Made by a program: the position numbers and the translations under genes. Below the pieces are notes generated by a model, which saw only the letters and a program-made list of their open reading frames with translations, was not told where the DNA came from and searched no databases. A DNA stretch of 6,030 nt from Actinomycetota bacterium (GTDB lineage: Bacteria; Actinomycetota; Actinomycetes; Streptosporangiales; Streptosporangiaceae). Shown here piece after piece: positions 1 to 5,158 of this stretch (positions are counted from its first letter, which is position 1; every line of letters begins with the position of its first letter). The stretch lies in assembly GCA_003168295.1 (NCBI GenBank), contig PMST01000108.1, positions 1 through 6,030 on the forward strand. The letters are read 5' to 3'.

Positions 1-887
1 GGCTCCACGTCGTCGACGACCTGCACCCCGGCCTGTTCATACGGCGGCCGCCCGGCGGTGAACGCGTCCTGCAGGACCCACTGGGTGAAGGGCTCGCACA
101 CCACCGGCCACTGGTCTTCGATCCCGAACCGCTCGGTGATCTCGGCCCGGTCCGCGTCGGTGGTCACCGGCGTGATCCGGTCCACCATGCAGTTGGGAAA
201 GCTGACCTCCCGCTCGACCCAATTGCCGAGCTCAGGGTCCCGGAGCCGGGCGAAGGTGGTGAACGCCCGCCGGGCCAGGTCCCCGTTGCCCTGCAGGTTG
301 TCACACGACATCACGGTGAAGGGCACCAGGCCGCGCTCCCTGCGACGCCGCAGAGCCTCGGTGATGAGCCCGAACGTCGTCCGCGGGACCGCGCCCGGCT
401 CCAGATCACGAACCACGTCCGGATTCGCCTCGTCGAACTCGCCGGTGACGTCGCTGACGTTGTACCCGCCCTCGGTGATCGTCAGCGACACGATCCGTAT
501 CGACGGTGCCGCCATCATCTCGATGACCGCCTCCGGATCATCGGGTGCGAACAGGTAGGCCACGATCGACCCGATCACCCGCGGTTCGTAGGTCCCGTCG
601 CTGTGCTTAAGGACCAGCGTGTACAGGCCGTCCTGCGCCTCCAGGACCTCCTTCATCTTCCGGTCGGCCGGCATCACCCCGACACCGCAGATCCCCCAGT
701 CCAGCGCCTGGCCCTGGTTCATCAGCCGGTCCAGGTACATCGCCTGGTGCGCCCGGTGAAAGCCGCCCACCCCGAAGTGGACGACACCGGGCGTGACCAG
801 GTCACGGTCATAGGCCGGCGCCGGCAGCCGGTCACTCCAGTACGCCAGCGTCCGCGCGTTCAGCGGCTGCGGGACAGGATCAGACAT
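1..887 (-). CDS. Mannitol 2-dehydrogenase family protein (polyol dehydrogenase), 3' end beyond window
   Basis: Long-chain NAD-dependent polyol dehydrogenase. The family typically oxidises D-mannitol to D-fructose in the cytosol; related members act on arabinitol or reduce fructuronate or tagaturonate. Only 295 codons plus two bases are present, about 60% of the usual 480-500 residues. Seen in the translation: a Rossmann nucleotide-binding start, VVHFGVGGFHRAHQAMYLD, at residues 35-53; the family segment MSCDNLQGNG at 193-202; and VSFPNCMVDRITP at 228-240, which fits the mannitol dehydrogenase signature (hydrophobic-x-F-x-x-C-x-V-D-R-I-x-P). The catalytic Lys and the Asn/His residues of the C-terminal domain would lie outside the window. 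The ATG at 887 is chosen because an AGGAGG sits six bases upstream; the ATG at 892 is in another frame and only one base from that site. The gene is divergent from the MFS gene at 1071. Family assignment is firm; the exact substrate is not. Confidence 0.93.
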   Translation of the reverse strand, partial: MSDPVPQPLNARTLAYWSDRLPAPAYDRDLVTPGVVHFGVGGFHRAHQAMYLDRLMNQGQALDWGICGVGVMPADRKMKEVLEAQDGLYTLVLKHSDGTYEPRVIGSIVAYLFAPDDPEAVIEMMAAPSIRIVSLTITEGGYNVSDVTGEFDEANPDVVRDLEPGAVPRTTFGLITEALRRRRERGLVPFTVMSCDNLQGNGDLARRAFTTFARLRDPELGNWVEREVSFPNCMVDRITPVTTDADRAEITERFGIEDQWPVVCEPFTQWVLQDAFTAGRPPYEQAGVQVVDDVE

Positions 888-893
888 GCCATG

Positions 894-899
894 CCTCCT
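894..899 (-). promoter_or_regulatory. Ribosome binding site of the polyol dehydrogenase
   Basis: A full AGGAGG on the minus strand, six bases before the ATG at 887. It decides between two overlapping ATGs (887 and 892) in favour of 887. Confidence 0.85.
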
Positions 900-938
900 G
901 GGGCCGGAGTGGACGATCGGCCGCGACGCTCACGCTGG

Positions 939-973
939 TGCGGCCGTGACCATTCTGGCCGCATCGGGCCGCA
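939..973. repeat. Inverted and direct GGCCGCA repeats, possible operator
   Basis: TGCGGCC at 939-945 and GGCCGCA at 957-963 form a perfect 7-base inverted repeat with an 11-base spacer. A further GGCCGCA at 967-973 lies one helical turn (10 bases) from the second copy. The cluster covers the proposed -10 and spacer of the dehydrogenase promoter, where a repressor or activator of a polyol operon could bind. GGCCGC is common in GC-rich DNA, so a chance arrangement is possible. Confidence 0.35.
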
Positions 974-981
974 GCTGTCAC
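952..981 (-). promoter_or_regulatory. Candidate promoter for the polyol dehydrogenase
   Basis: On the minus strand GTGACA (981 to 976) is followed after 18 bases by CAGAAT (957 to 952). Each differs from the sigma-70-type consensus at one or two positions. Transcription would start near 945, giving a leader of roughly 55-60 bases that contains the AGGAGG site. This is a visual match only. Confidence 0.4.
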
Positions 982-1056
982 CGATCGCCTGGGGTAAGAA
1001 GAAGGAGTCGGTTCGTCGGCAGCGCGATCACTCTGGTCCGCAGGGGGCGACGGGAC

Positions 1057-1063
1057 GGAGGAG
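1057..1063 (+). promoter_or_regulatory. Ribosome binding site of the DHA2-like transporter
   Basis: GGAGGAG seven bases before the ATG at 1071. This fixes the start inside a reading frame that stays open upstream to 603, where it runs antisense to the polyol dehydrogenase. Confidence 0.8.
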
Positions 1064-1070
1064 CAGAGCG

Positions 1071-2549
1071 ATGGGCGAGGCCCTGCACGACCGCCGGGGC
1101 GAGGGCCGGGGTGAGGGTCAGGATGACGGCCGGGACGAGGGTCAGGATGACGGCCGTGGTGAGGGCGGGGATGGGGGGCGGGTGCGGGGGCTCTGGGCAC
1201 CGCAGCGGCGAGCGCTGACCGTGGGCCTGGTCTTGACCATCACCTTCGTGGCGTCCGAGGCGCTCGCCGTGGTGACGGTGATGCCGGTGGTCGCCCGCGA
1301 CCTCGGCGGGCTGCGCCTGTACGGCTGGGTGTTCAGCGGGTTCATGCTGGGCAGCGTGGTCGGCATCGTGGCCGCCGGGCGGGAGGCCGACCGGCGGGGG
1401 CCCGCGGCCCCGTTCGTGGCCGGCGTGGTGCTGTTCGGGTGCGGGCTCGCGGTAGCGGGTACGGCTCCCTCGATGGGCGTGCTGGTGGCCGGCCGGGTGC
1501 TGCAGGGCATCGGCGCGGGAGCGGTGCCCGCGGTGGCCTACGCCTCGATCGGCCGCAGCCTCACCGGACCGCTGCGGGCTCGGATGATGGCCGTCATGTC
1601 CACCGCGTGGGTCGCGCCCGGGCTCGCCGGGCCCGCCCTGAGCGCGGAGGTGGCGCGGCTGTTCGGGTGGCGGTGGGTGTTCCTGGGGCTGCTGCCGATC
1701 GTCGCGGTGGCCGGGTCGCTGGCCGTGCCGGCCCTGATCCGCCTCGGGCCGCCCGGCTCCGTGGCGGCACAGCAGCACCGGCTGGGCGACGGCATCCGGG
1801 TGGCCGCCGGCGCGGCGCTCATGCTGGCCGGCCTGACGCTCGCCAGTTCCGGCACCGTCCTGGCCGGACTCGGGCTCATCGTGGCCGGCGTGCTGGTGGG
1901 CCTGCCCGCCCTGCGCCGGCTGGTCCCTGACGGCACCCTGGCCGCGCGGCCCGGACTGCCCGCCACGATCCTGGTCCGGGGCATGCTGACGTTCGCGTTC
2001 TTTGGCGCCGACGCCTACGTGACCTTGACGATCACCACGCTGCGGCACCACAGCACGGTCGTGGCCGGCCTCGCCCTCACCGGGGCCACGCTGGCCTGGA
2101 CGGCCGGCGCCTGGGCGCAGGCCCGGCTCAGTGACGTCTGGGAAGGCCGCCGCCTGGTCCGCACCGGGATGGTGATCATCCTGGCGGGCATCGCCGGGAT
2201 GGCCCTGCTCCTGTCGCCGGGCGTGCCGGTGGCGGAGGGCCTGGCGGCCTGGACCGTCGCAGGGCTGGGCATGGGCCTGGCCTACGCCCCGCTCTCGCTG
2301 ATGATGCTGCAGCATGCACCGCCCGGGCAGGAGGGACAGGCCTCGGCGTCGCTGAACCTGACCGACACGCTCGGGACCGCGATCGGTATCGGAGTGGGCG
2401 GCGCGGCCGTGGCCGCCGCCGCCGGCGGCCACCTTTACCTGGGCGTCGGGGCGGCCTTCGCGGTCGCGGCCGCGATGGGCATCGCGGCGCTGGTCGTGAC
2501 CCGCCGGCTGCCGTCCGGCACCACCTCGTCCGCACGCCCGCCCTCGTAG
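1071..2549 (+). CDS. MFS efflux transporter, DHA2-like (about 14 membrane helices)
   Basis: Inner-membrane permease of the major facilitator superfamily, probably a proton-driven exporter of drugs or other small molecules; the substrate is unknown. The 492-residue product has a hydrophilic N-terminus (1-46), then about 14 hydrophobic segments by eye, from about 48-70 to 453-476, including an extra central pair near 243-280. That 6+2+6 pattern is typical of DHA2. Visible motifs are motif A, GREADRRGPAAP, at 103-114; motif B, GRVLQGIGAG, at 141-150 with R142, Q145 and G146; and motif C in helix 5, WVAPGLAGPAL, at 180-190. The ATG at 1071 is supported by a strong SD site. A GTG at 1182 would remove the repetitive N-terminus and cannot be excluded. 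No regulator is adjacent on the same strand. Its last 115 bases overlap the opposite-strand transporter. Superfamily certain, subfamily likely. Confidence 0.9.
   Translation: MGEALHDRRGEGRGEGQDDGRDEGQDDGRGEGGDGGRVRGLWAPQRRALTVGLVLTITFVASEALAVVTVMPVVARDLGGLRLYGWVFSGFMLGSVVGIVAAGREADRRGPAAPFVAGVVLFGCGLAVAGTAPSMGVLVAGRVLQGIGAGAVPAVAYASIGRSLTGPLRARMMAVMSTAWVAPGLAGPALSAEVARLFGWRWVFLGLLPIVAVAGSLAVPALIRLGPPGSVAAQQHRLGDGIRVAAGAALMLAGLTLASSGTVLAGLGLIVAGVLVGLPALRRLVPDGTLAARPGLPATILVRGMLTFAFFGADAYVTLTITTLRHHSTVVAGLALTGATLAWTAGAWAQARLSDVWEGRRLVRTGMVIILAGIAGMALLLSPGVPVAEGLAAWTVAGLGMGLAYAPLSLMMLQHAPPGQEGQASASLNLTDTLGTAIGIGVGGAAVAAAAGGHLYLGVGAAFAVAAAMGIAALVVTRRLPSGTTSSARPPS
1113..1156 (+). repeat. 24-base tandem repeat inside the transporter N-terminus
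   Basis: A 20-base core starting GAGGGTCAGG is repeated exactly at 1113-1132 and 1137-1156, a 24-base period. It encodes EGQDDGR twice (protein residues 15-21 and 23-29). Degenerate GEGRG and GEGGDGG segments flank it. The period is a multiple of three, so gain or loss of a unit keeps the frame. The product is a hydrophilic Gly/Asp/Glu/Arg-rich tail before the first membrane helix, on the cytoplasmic side if topology is standard. Confidence 0.8.
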
Positions 2550-3763
2550 CCGCCGGTCGTGTGGTCATGGCGGGGCAGCAGGAGCGGGGTGACCAGCAGG
2601 AGGAGACCCGCGATCGCGATCGCCGCGCGGGGGCTGGTGATACTGGCCAGCAGGCCCCACAGGGCGGTCAGGGCCGCGACGCTGGCGCTGCTTGTCACCG
2701 ACCACGCGGACAGGGTGCGGGCGATCCGGTCCTTGTCGGTGTGCTCGAGCCGGTAGGTCGCGAACACCGGGTTGTAGACGCCCATGCAGGTGACCAGGCC
2801 GAACTGGACGGCGATGACGAGGACGATCCCGGCCGTACCGGGACGGATGAAGGCCAGCCCGAGCGACCAGCAGGCGCGCAGCACCCCCGTCGTGAACAAG
2901 ACCCGGTGCCGCCCGAACCGCGCGACGAGCCGGGTGGCCAGCCGTGAGCCGATCAGGCCGCCCACGCAGGGCGCGGCGAACGCCAGGCCGTACTGCCACG
3001 GCGCGAACCCGAGGCGCCCGAGCATGAGGACGGCGATCAGCGGCGCGGTCGCCATGATCAGCCCGTTGACCCCGAGGGTGTTGAAGAACAGCGGCCGCAG
3101 TGCCGGATGGGTCAGGATGTACCGCCACCCGTCGGACAGGTCGCCGACCCGGAGCCGTGGCGCATCGGTTCGCGCGGGACGCGGCTCCGTTCCGCCGATC
3201 GCGCGGATCCCTGCTGCCGAGAGCAGGTAGCTGACCGCATCGGCCAGCACGGTCGTCACCGGGCCGAACACCCCGATCGCGGCCCCGCCGAGCGGCGGTC
3301 CGACCACCGTGGCGGTCCAGGCCGTGGACTCGAATCGCCCGTTCGCGACGAGCAGGTCCTCCGGCCGAACGAGCGCTTTCAGGTACGCGCCGCTGGCCGC
3401 GTTGAAGGCGATCTTGGCCGCCGCGACGATGATCGAGACGACCAGGAGCTGGGCGAAGCTGAGCCAGCCGAGCGCGAACGCGGCCGGGATGGTCATCAGC
3501 GCCGCGAACCGGGTCAGGTCCATCGCTACCATCACCGGCCGCTTGCGGCGGAACTCCACCCACGGCCCGAGCGGCACCGCGACCACCGCCCCCACCGCCA
3601 GCCCCGCCGCGGCCAGCACCGACACCTCGGCCGGCCCGGCGTGCAGCACCAGGATCGCGATCAGCGGAAACGCGCCGAACCCGAACCCCGAGCCGTACAC
3701 GCTGACCGCATACGCGGCCCAGAGCCACCCGAACTGCCGTCCCAGCGAACGCCTGCCTGTCAT
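2435..3763 (-). CDS. MFS efflux transporter, DHA3 / MFS_3 type
   Basis: Second MFS permease, of the type that includes macrolide exporters (MefA-like) and the enterobactin exporter EntS; probably a proton-driven exporter in the cytoplasmic membrane. From the ATG at 3763 it has 442 residues. Seen: a first helix near 12-38; a motif A-like loop, GPWVEFRRKRPVM, at 66-78; the DHA3-style stretch ASGAYLKALVRPEDLLVANG at 123-142; and a motif C-like VVGPPLGG at 153-160. Further hydrophobic segments run to about residue 397. The last 45 residues or so are hydrophilic and low-complexity, and most are encoded antisense to the other transporter. A GTG at 3823 would add 20 residues that run through the divergent control region, so I reject it. 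There is no usable SD before 3763, but TTTGAT lies six bases upstream, compatible with a leaderless transcript. The LysR gene is divergent 92 bases away and is the likely regulator. Confidence 0.9.
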   Translation of the reverse strand: MTGRRSLGRQFGWLWAAYAVSVYGSGFGFGAFPLIAILVLHAGPAEVSVLAAAGLAVGAVVAVPLGPWVEFRRKRPVMVAMDLTRFAALMTIPAAFALGWLSFAQLLVVSIIVAAAKIAFNAASGAYLKALVRPEDLLVANGRFESTAWTATVVGPPLGGAAIGVFGPVTTVLADAVSYLLSAAGIRAIGGTEPRPARTDAPRLRVGDLSDGWRYILTHPALRPLFFNTLGVNGLIMATAPLIAVLMLGRLGFAPWQYGLAFAAPCVGGLIGSRLATRLVARFGRHRVLFTTGVLRACWSLGLAFIRPGTAGIVLVIAVQFGLVTCMGVYNPVFATYRLEHTDKDRIARTLSAWSVTSSASVAALTALWGLLASITSPRAAIAIAGLLLLVTPLLLPRHDHTTGGYEGGRADEVVPDGSRRVTTSAAMPIAAATAKAAPTPR

Positions 3764-3769
3764 GCCCCG

Positions 3770-3799
3770 ATCAAAGCGAGCAGCAGCCGGGCGGAACAA
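3770..3799 (-). promoter_or_regulatory. Candidate promoter of the DHA3 transporter (leaderless)
   Basis: On the minus strand TTGTTC (3799 to 3794) and TTTGAT (3775 to 3770) are 18 bases apart. TTTGAT ends six bases before the ATG at 3763, so transcription would begin at or next to the start codon. The -35 match is poor beyond TTG, as expected for a promoter that needs an activator. The nearby ACAACC half-site at 3800-3805 would place a LysR-type protein against the -35. Confidence 0.35.
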
Positions 3800-3836
3800 A
3801 CAACCACCCGGCCGGCGAGCCACAACCGCGCGTTGT
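3800..3836. promoter_or_regulatory. Candidate LysR-type operator between divergent genes
   Basis: ACAACC occurs at 3800-3805 and again at 3822-3827, exactly 22 bases (two helical turns) apart. The second copy is part of a dyad, ACAAC-N5-GTTGT, spanning 3822-3836. LysR-type regulators usually bind a 15-base dyad (recognition site) plus a second, weaker site nearer the target promoter. The size, dyad and position between the regulator and its divergent transporter fit this, although the arms do not match the T-N11-A consensus at its usual positions. Function is inferred from layout. Confidence 0.45.
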
Positions 3837-3841
3837 ACCCG

Positions 3842-3847
3842 TAAGGT
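3842..3847 (+). promoter_or_regulatory. Candidate -10 / AAGG start signal of the LysR gene
   Basis: TAAGGT at 3842-3847 can be read in two ways. As a TAnnnT -10 box it would start a nearly leaderless transcript around 3854-3856. As a weak SD, its AAGG (3843-3846) lies nine bases before the GTG at 3856. Both readings favour GTG 3856 over GTG 3850. No convincing -35 is visible; the dyad at 3822-3836 sits just upstream, where it could give autoregulation. Confidence 0.3.
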
Positions 3848-3855
3848 CGGTGGGC

Positions 3856-4806
3856 GTGGACCTCGATGCGGTGCGTACCTTCGTCGTCGTCGCGAAGGCC
3901 GGCCGGTTCTCCGATGCCGCCGACGACCTGTCGGTCACCCAGCAGGCTGTCTCCAAGCGCATCGCCGTGCTGGAGAAAGACCTCGGCGTGCGGCTGTTCA
4001 CCCGCACGGCGCGCGGGGTCCAGCTCACCATCGACGGGCAGGCGTTCCTGCCGCACGCCCGCGATCTCCTCCGGGCTGACGAGCGGGCCGCCGACTCCGT
4101 GCGTCCCGGCCGCCGCGCGCTGCGTGTCGACGTGATCAACCCCCGGATCGCGCCGGCTCTTGTCCTGCGCGATTTCCACCGCGCGCATCCGGAGATCGAG
4201 CTCGATGTCGTGACCAACCTGTTCGACGCCGACGCCGCCATCGCCGCGGTCGGGTCCGGCGTCATCGACGCGTCGTTCCGCGCCGTGACCAAGACCGCGC
4301 AGCAGCTCCCGGCCGGCGTCGAGGTCGCCCGCGTCCTGGACGATCCCGTCCAGCTCCTCACCGGGCCAGGCCACCAGCTCGCCGCAGCCCGCGCGGTGAC
4401 GCCCGCCGAGCTGGCCGGGCACAGGATCTGGATGCCCGCCGTCGTCCCCGGAACCGAGTGGGCCGCCTTCTACGACGAGCTCGCCGCCGCGTTCGGGCTC
4501 ACGATCGACACGGTCGGACCCAACTTCGGCACCGACGACCTGCTGGAGGCGATCGCCGCCGCGCCGACCCTGGCCACCTTCGTCAGCGATCAGATGCGGC
4601 TCGTCTGGCCCGCCCACTACGACCTGCGGCGCATCGCCGTGCGCGACCCGGCCCCGGTCTACCCGCACTCACTGATCTGGCGCCGCGACAACCCGCACCC
4701 CGCCCTCACCACACTCCGCGACTACCTCGGCTCCACCCAGCCCGGCTACCGCGGCGCCGGCACCTGGACCCCGAAATGGGCCCAGCGCCCGGAGGCTGAA
4801 CCGTAG
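3856..4806 (+). CDS. LysR-family transcriptional regulator
   Basis: DNA-binding regulator of 316 residues, the normal length for the family. The N-terminal winged helix-turn-helix (residues 1-60) is clear: DLDAVRTFVVVAKAGRFSDA at 2-21, VTQQAVSKRIAVLEKDLGVR at 27-46 with the recognition helix around 28-40, and the wing LFTRTARGVQLT at 47-58. A linker helix precedes an effector-binding domain at about 88-296. The effector is unknown. GTG 3856 gives the usual MDLDAVRTF start; GTG 3850 would add two residues and leaves too little room for the AAGG site. The gene is divergent from the DHA3 transporter with a shared 92-base control region, the standard arrangement for a LysR protein that controls its neighbour and itself. 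The final 20 residues are a Pro/Gly/Trp-rich tail beyond the domain. Confidence 0.93.
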   Translation: MDLDAVRTFVVVAKAGRFSDAADDLSVTQQAVSKRIAVLEKDLGVRLFTRTARGVQLTIDGQAFLPHARDLLRADERAADSVRPGRRALRVDVINPRIAPALVLRDFHRAHPEIELDVVTNLFDADAAIAAVGSGVIDASFRAVTKTAQQLPAGVEVARVLDDPVQLLTGPGHQLAAARAVTPAELAGHRIWMPAVVPGTEWAAFYDELAAAFGLTIDTVGPNFGTDDLLEAIAAAPTLATFVSDQMRLVWPAHYDLRRIAVRDPAPVYPHSLIWRRDNPHPALTTLRDYLGSTQPGYRGAGTWTPKWAQRPEAEP

Positions 4807-4808
4807 GG

Positions 4809-4814
4809 CAAGAT
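4809..4814 (+). promoter_or_regulatory. Candidate leaderless -10 of the small Cys protein gene
   Basis: CAAGAT ends six bases before the ATG at 4821, the spacing expected of a -10 for a leaderless mRNA. No -35 match is seen in the end of the LysR gene. The alternative is co-transcription with the LysR gene, with the weak AGGG at 4805-4808 (12 bases from the ATG, overlapping the LysR stop) as ribosome site. Confidence 0.3.
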
Positions 4815-4820
4815 AGAGTC

Positions 4821-5069
4821 ATGGGTTCCGTGCCAGCCGAGCCGGCGGACGTTAGGCCGCGGGAATGGCTTGCGCTGCCTGGCGGGGGGATCCGGCCGGT
4901 CGTTTCGGTGCCGGGCAAGGGCGGCGTCGCCGAACTGCTGGCCTACGCCGCCTGGCTGGCCCGGCTGCGCCCCGCCTGCCGGTGCGGACGGCCCCGCCTG
5001 GGTTCCGGCCGCACCTGCGGAAGCGCCGAATGCGTGGCCGAACTGCGCGTGCAGGAGACCGGCGGATAG
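4821..5069 (+). CDS. Small four-cysteine protein of unknown function
   Basis: An 82-residue protein I do not recognise by name. Residues 1-35 are Pro/Gly-rich with a WLALPGGGIRPVVSVPGKGG segment (16-35). Residues 36-50 (VAELLAYAAWLARLR) look like one amphipathic helix. The C-terminal part holds C53, C55, C66 and C71 in a C-x-C-x10-C-x4-C pattern, which could bind a zinc ion or form disulfides. There is no signal peptide or membrane helix, so a cytosolic protein is expected. It starts 14 bases after the LysR stop on the same strand, so co-transcription is possible, although a leaderless promoter candidate is also present. Coding reality is supported by the close spacing, the ordered cysteine pattern and the helix, but not by any family match I can name. 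Confidence 0.6.
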   Translation: MGSVPAEPADVRPREWLALPGGGIRPVVSVPGKGGVAELLAYAAWLARLRPACRCGRPRLGSGRTCGSAECVAELRVQETGG

Positions 5070-5070
5070 C

Positions 5071-5103
5071 CGGTGTCGCACGCGTATCGCGGTGCCGCAC
5101 GCG
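5071..5103 (+). repeat. Pair of near-identical 14-base direct repeats
   Basis: CGGTGTCGCACGCG at 5071-5084 and CGGTGCCGCACGCG at 5090-5103 agree at 13 of 14 positions and start 19 bases apart. They begin immediately after the stop of the small Cys gene, in noncoding sequence. Each unit contains a short GTG...CAC dyad. They could be protein sites or a chance duplication. Confidence 0.5.
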
Positions 5104-5112
5104 GTCGGCCGG

Positions 5113-5149
5113 GTGGTGAAACCACGAACGTTCGGAATAAGAGTTCTTA
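5113..5149. terminator. Cluster of small dyads between convergent genes, possible bidirectional terminator
   Basis: Three dyads lie in a row: GTGGT-GAA-ACCAC (5113-5125), the perfect palindrome CGAACGTTCG (5125-5134), and TAAGA-GT-TCTTA (5138-5149). The second half is strikingly A/T-rich for this genome. The site lies between the end of the plus-strand Cys gene and the end of the minus-strand crotonase gene, where transcripts from both sides must stop. None of the stems is long, and no clear U-tract follows in either direction, so a standard intrinsic terminator is not proven. Confidence 0.3.
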
Positions 5150-5158
5150 AAATCCGGG

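Noticed and set aside
603..1070. Upstream extension of the DHA2-like transporter reading frame.
   Set aside because: Most of it runs antisense to the well-supported polyol dehydrogenase and its promoter region; the strong GGAGGAG site points to the ATG at 1071.
978..2432. A 484-codon open frame on the minus strand opposite the DHA2-like transporter.
   Set aside because: The translation is Arg/Gly/His/Gln/Pro-rich without domains or helices, as expected for the antisense of a GC-rich gene; the plus strand encodes a clear MFS protein.
2611..2622. Perfect 12-base palindrome CGATCGCGATCG.
   Set aside because: It lies within the coding sequence of a DHA3 transporter helix and simply encodes alternating Ala and Ile; it is not repeated in the window.
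3764..3823. GTG start at 3823 adding 20 residues to the DHA3 transporter.
   Set aside because: The extra residues run through the divergent control region and its half-site, and the MTGRRSLGRQF start at 3763 leads directly into the first helix.
3107..3844. A 245-codon plus-strand open frame opposite the DHA3 transporter.
   Set aside because: Composition dominated by Arg, Pro, His and Glu with no family features; antisense artefact of high GC.
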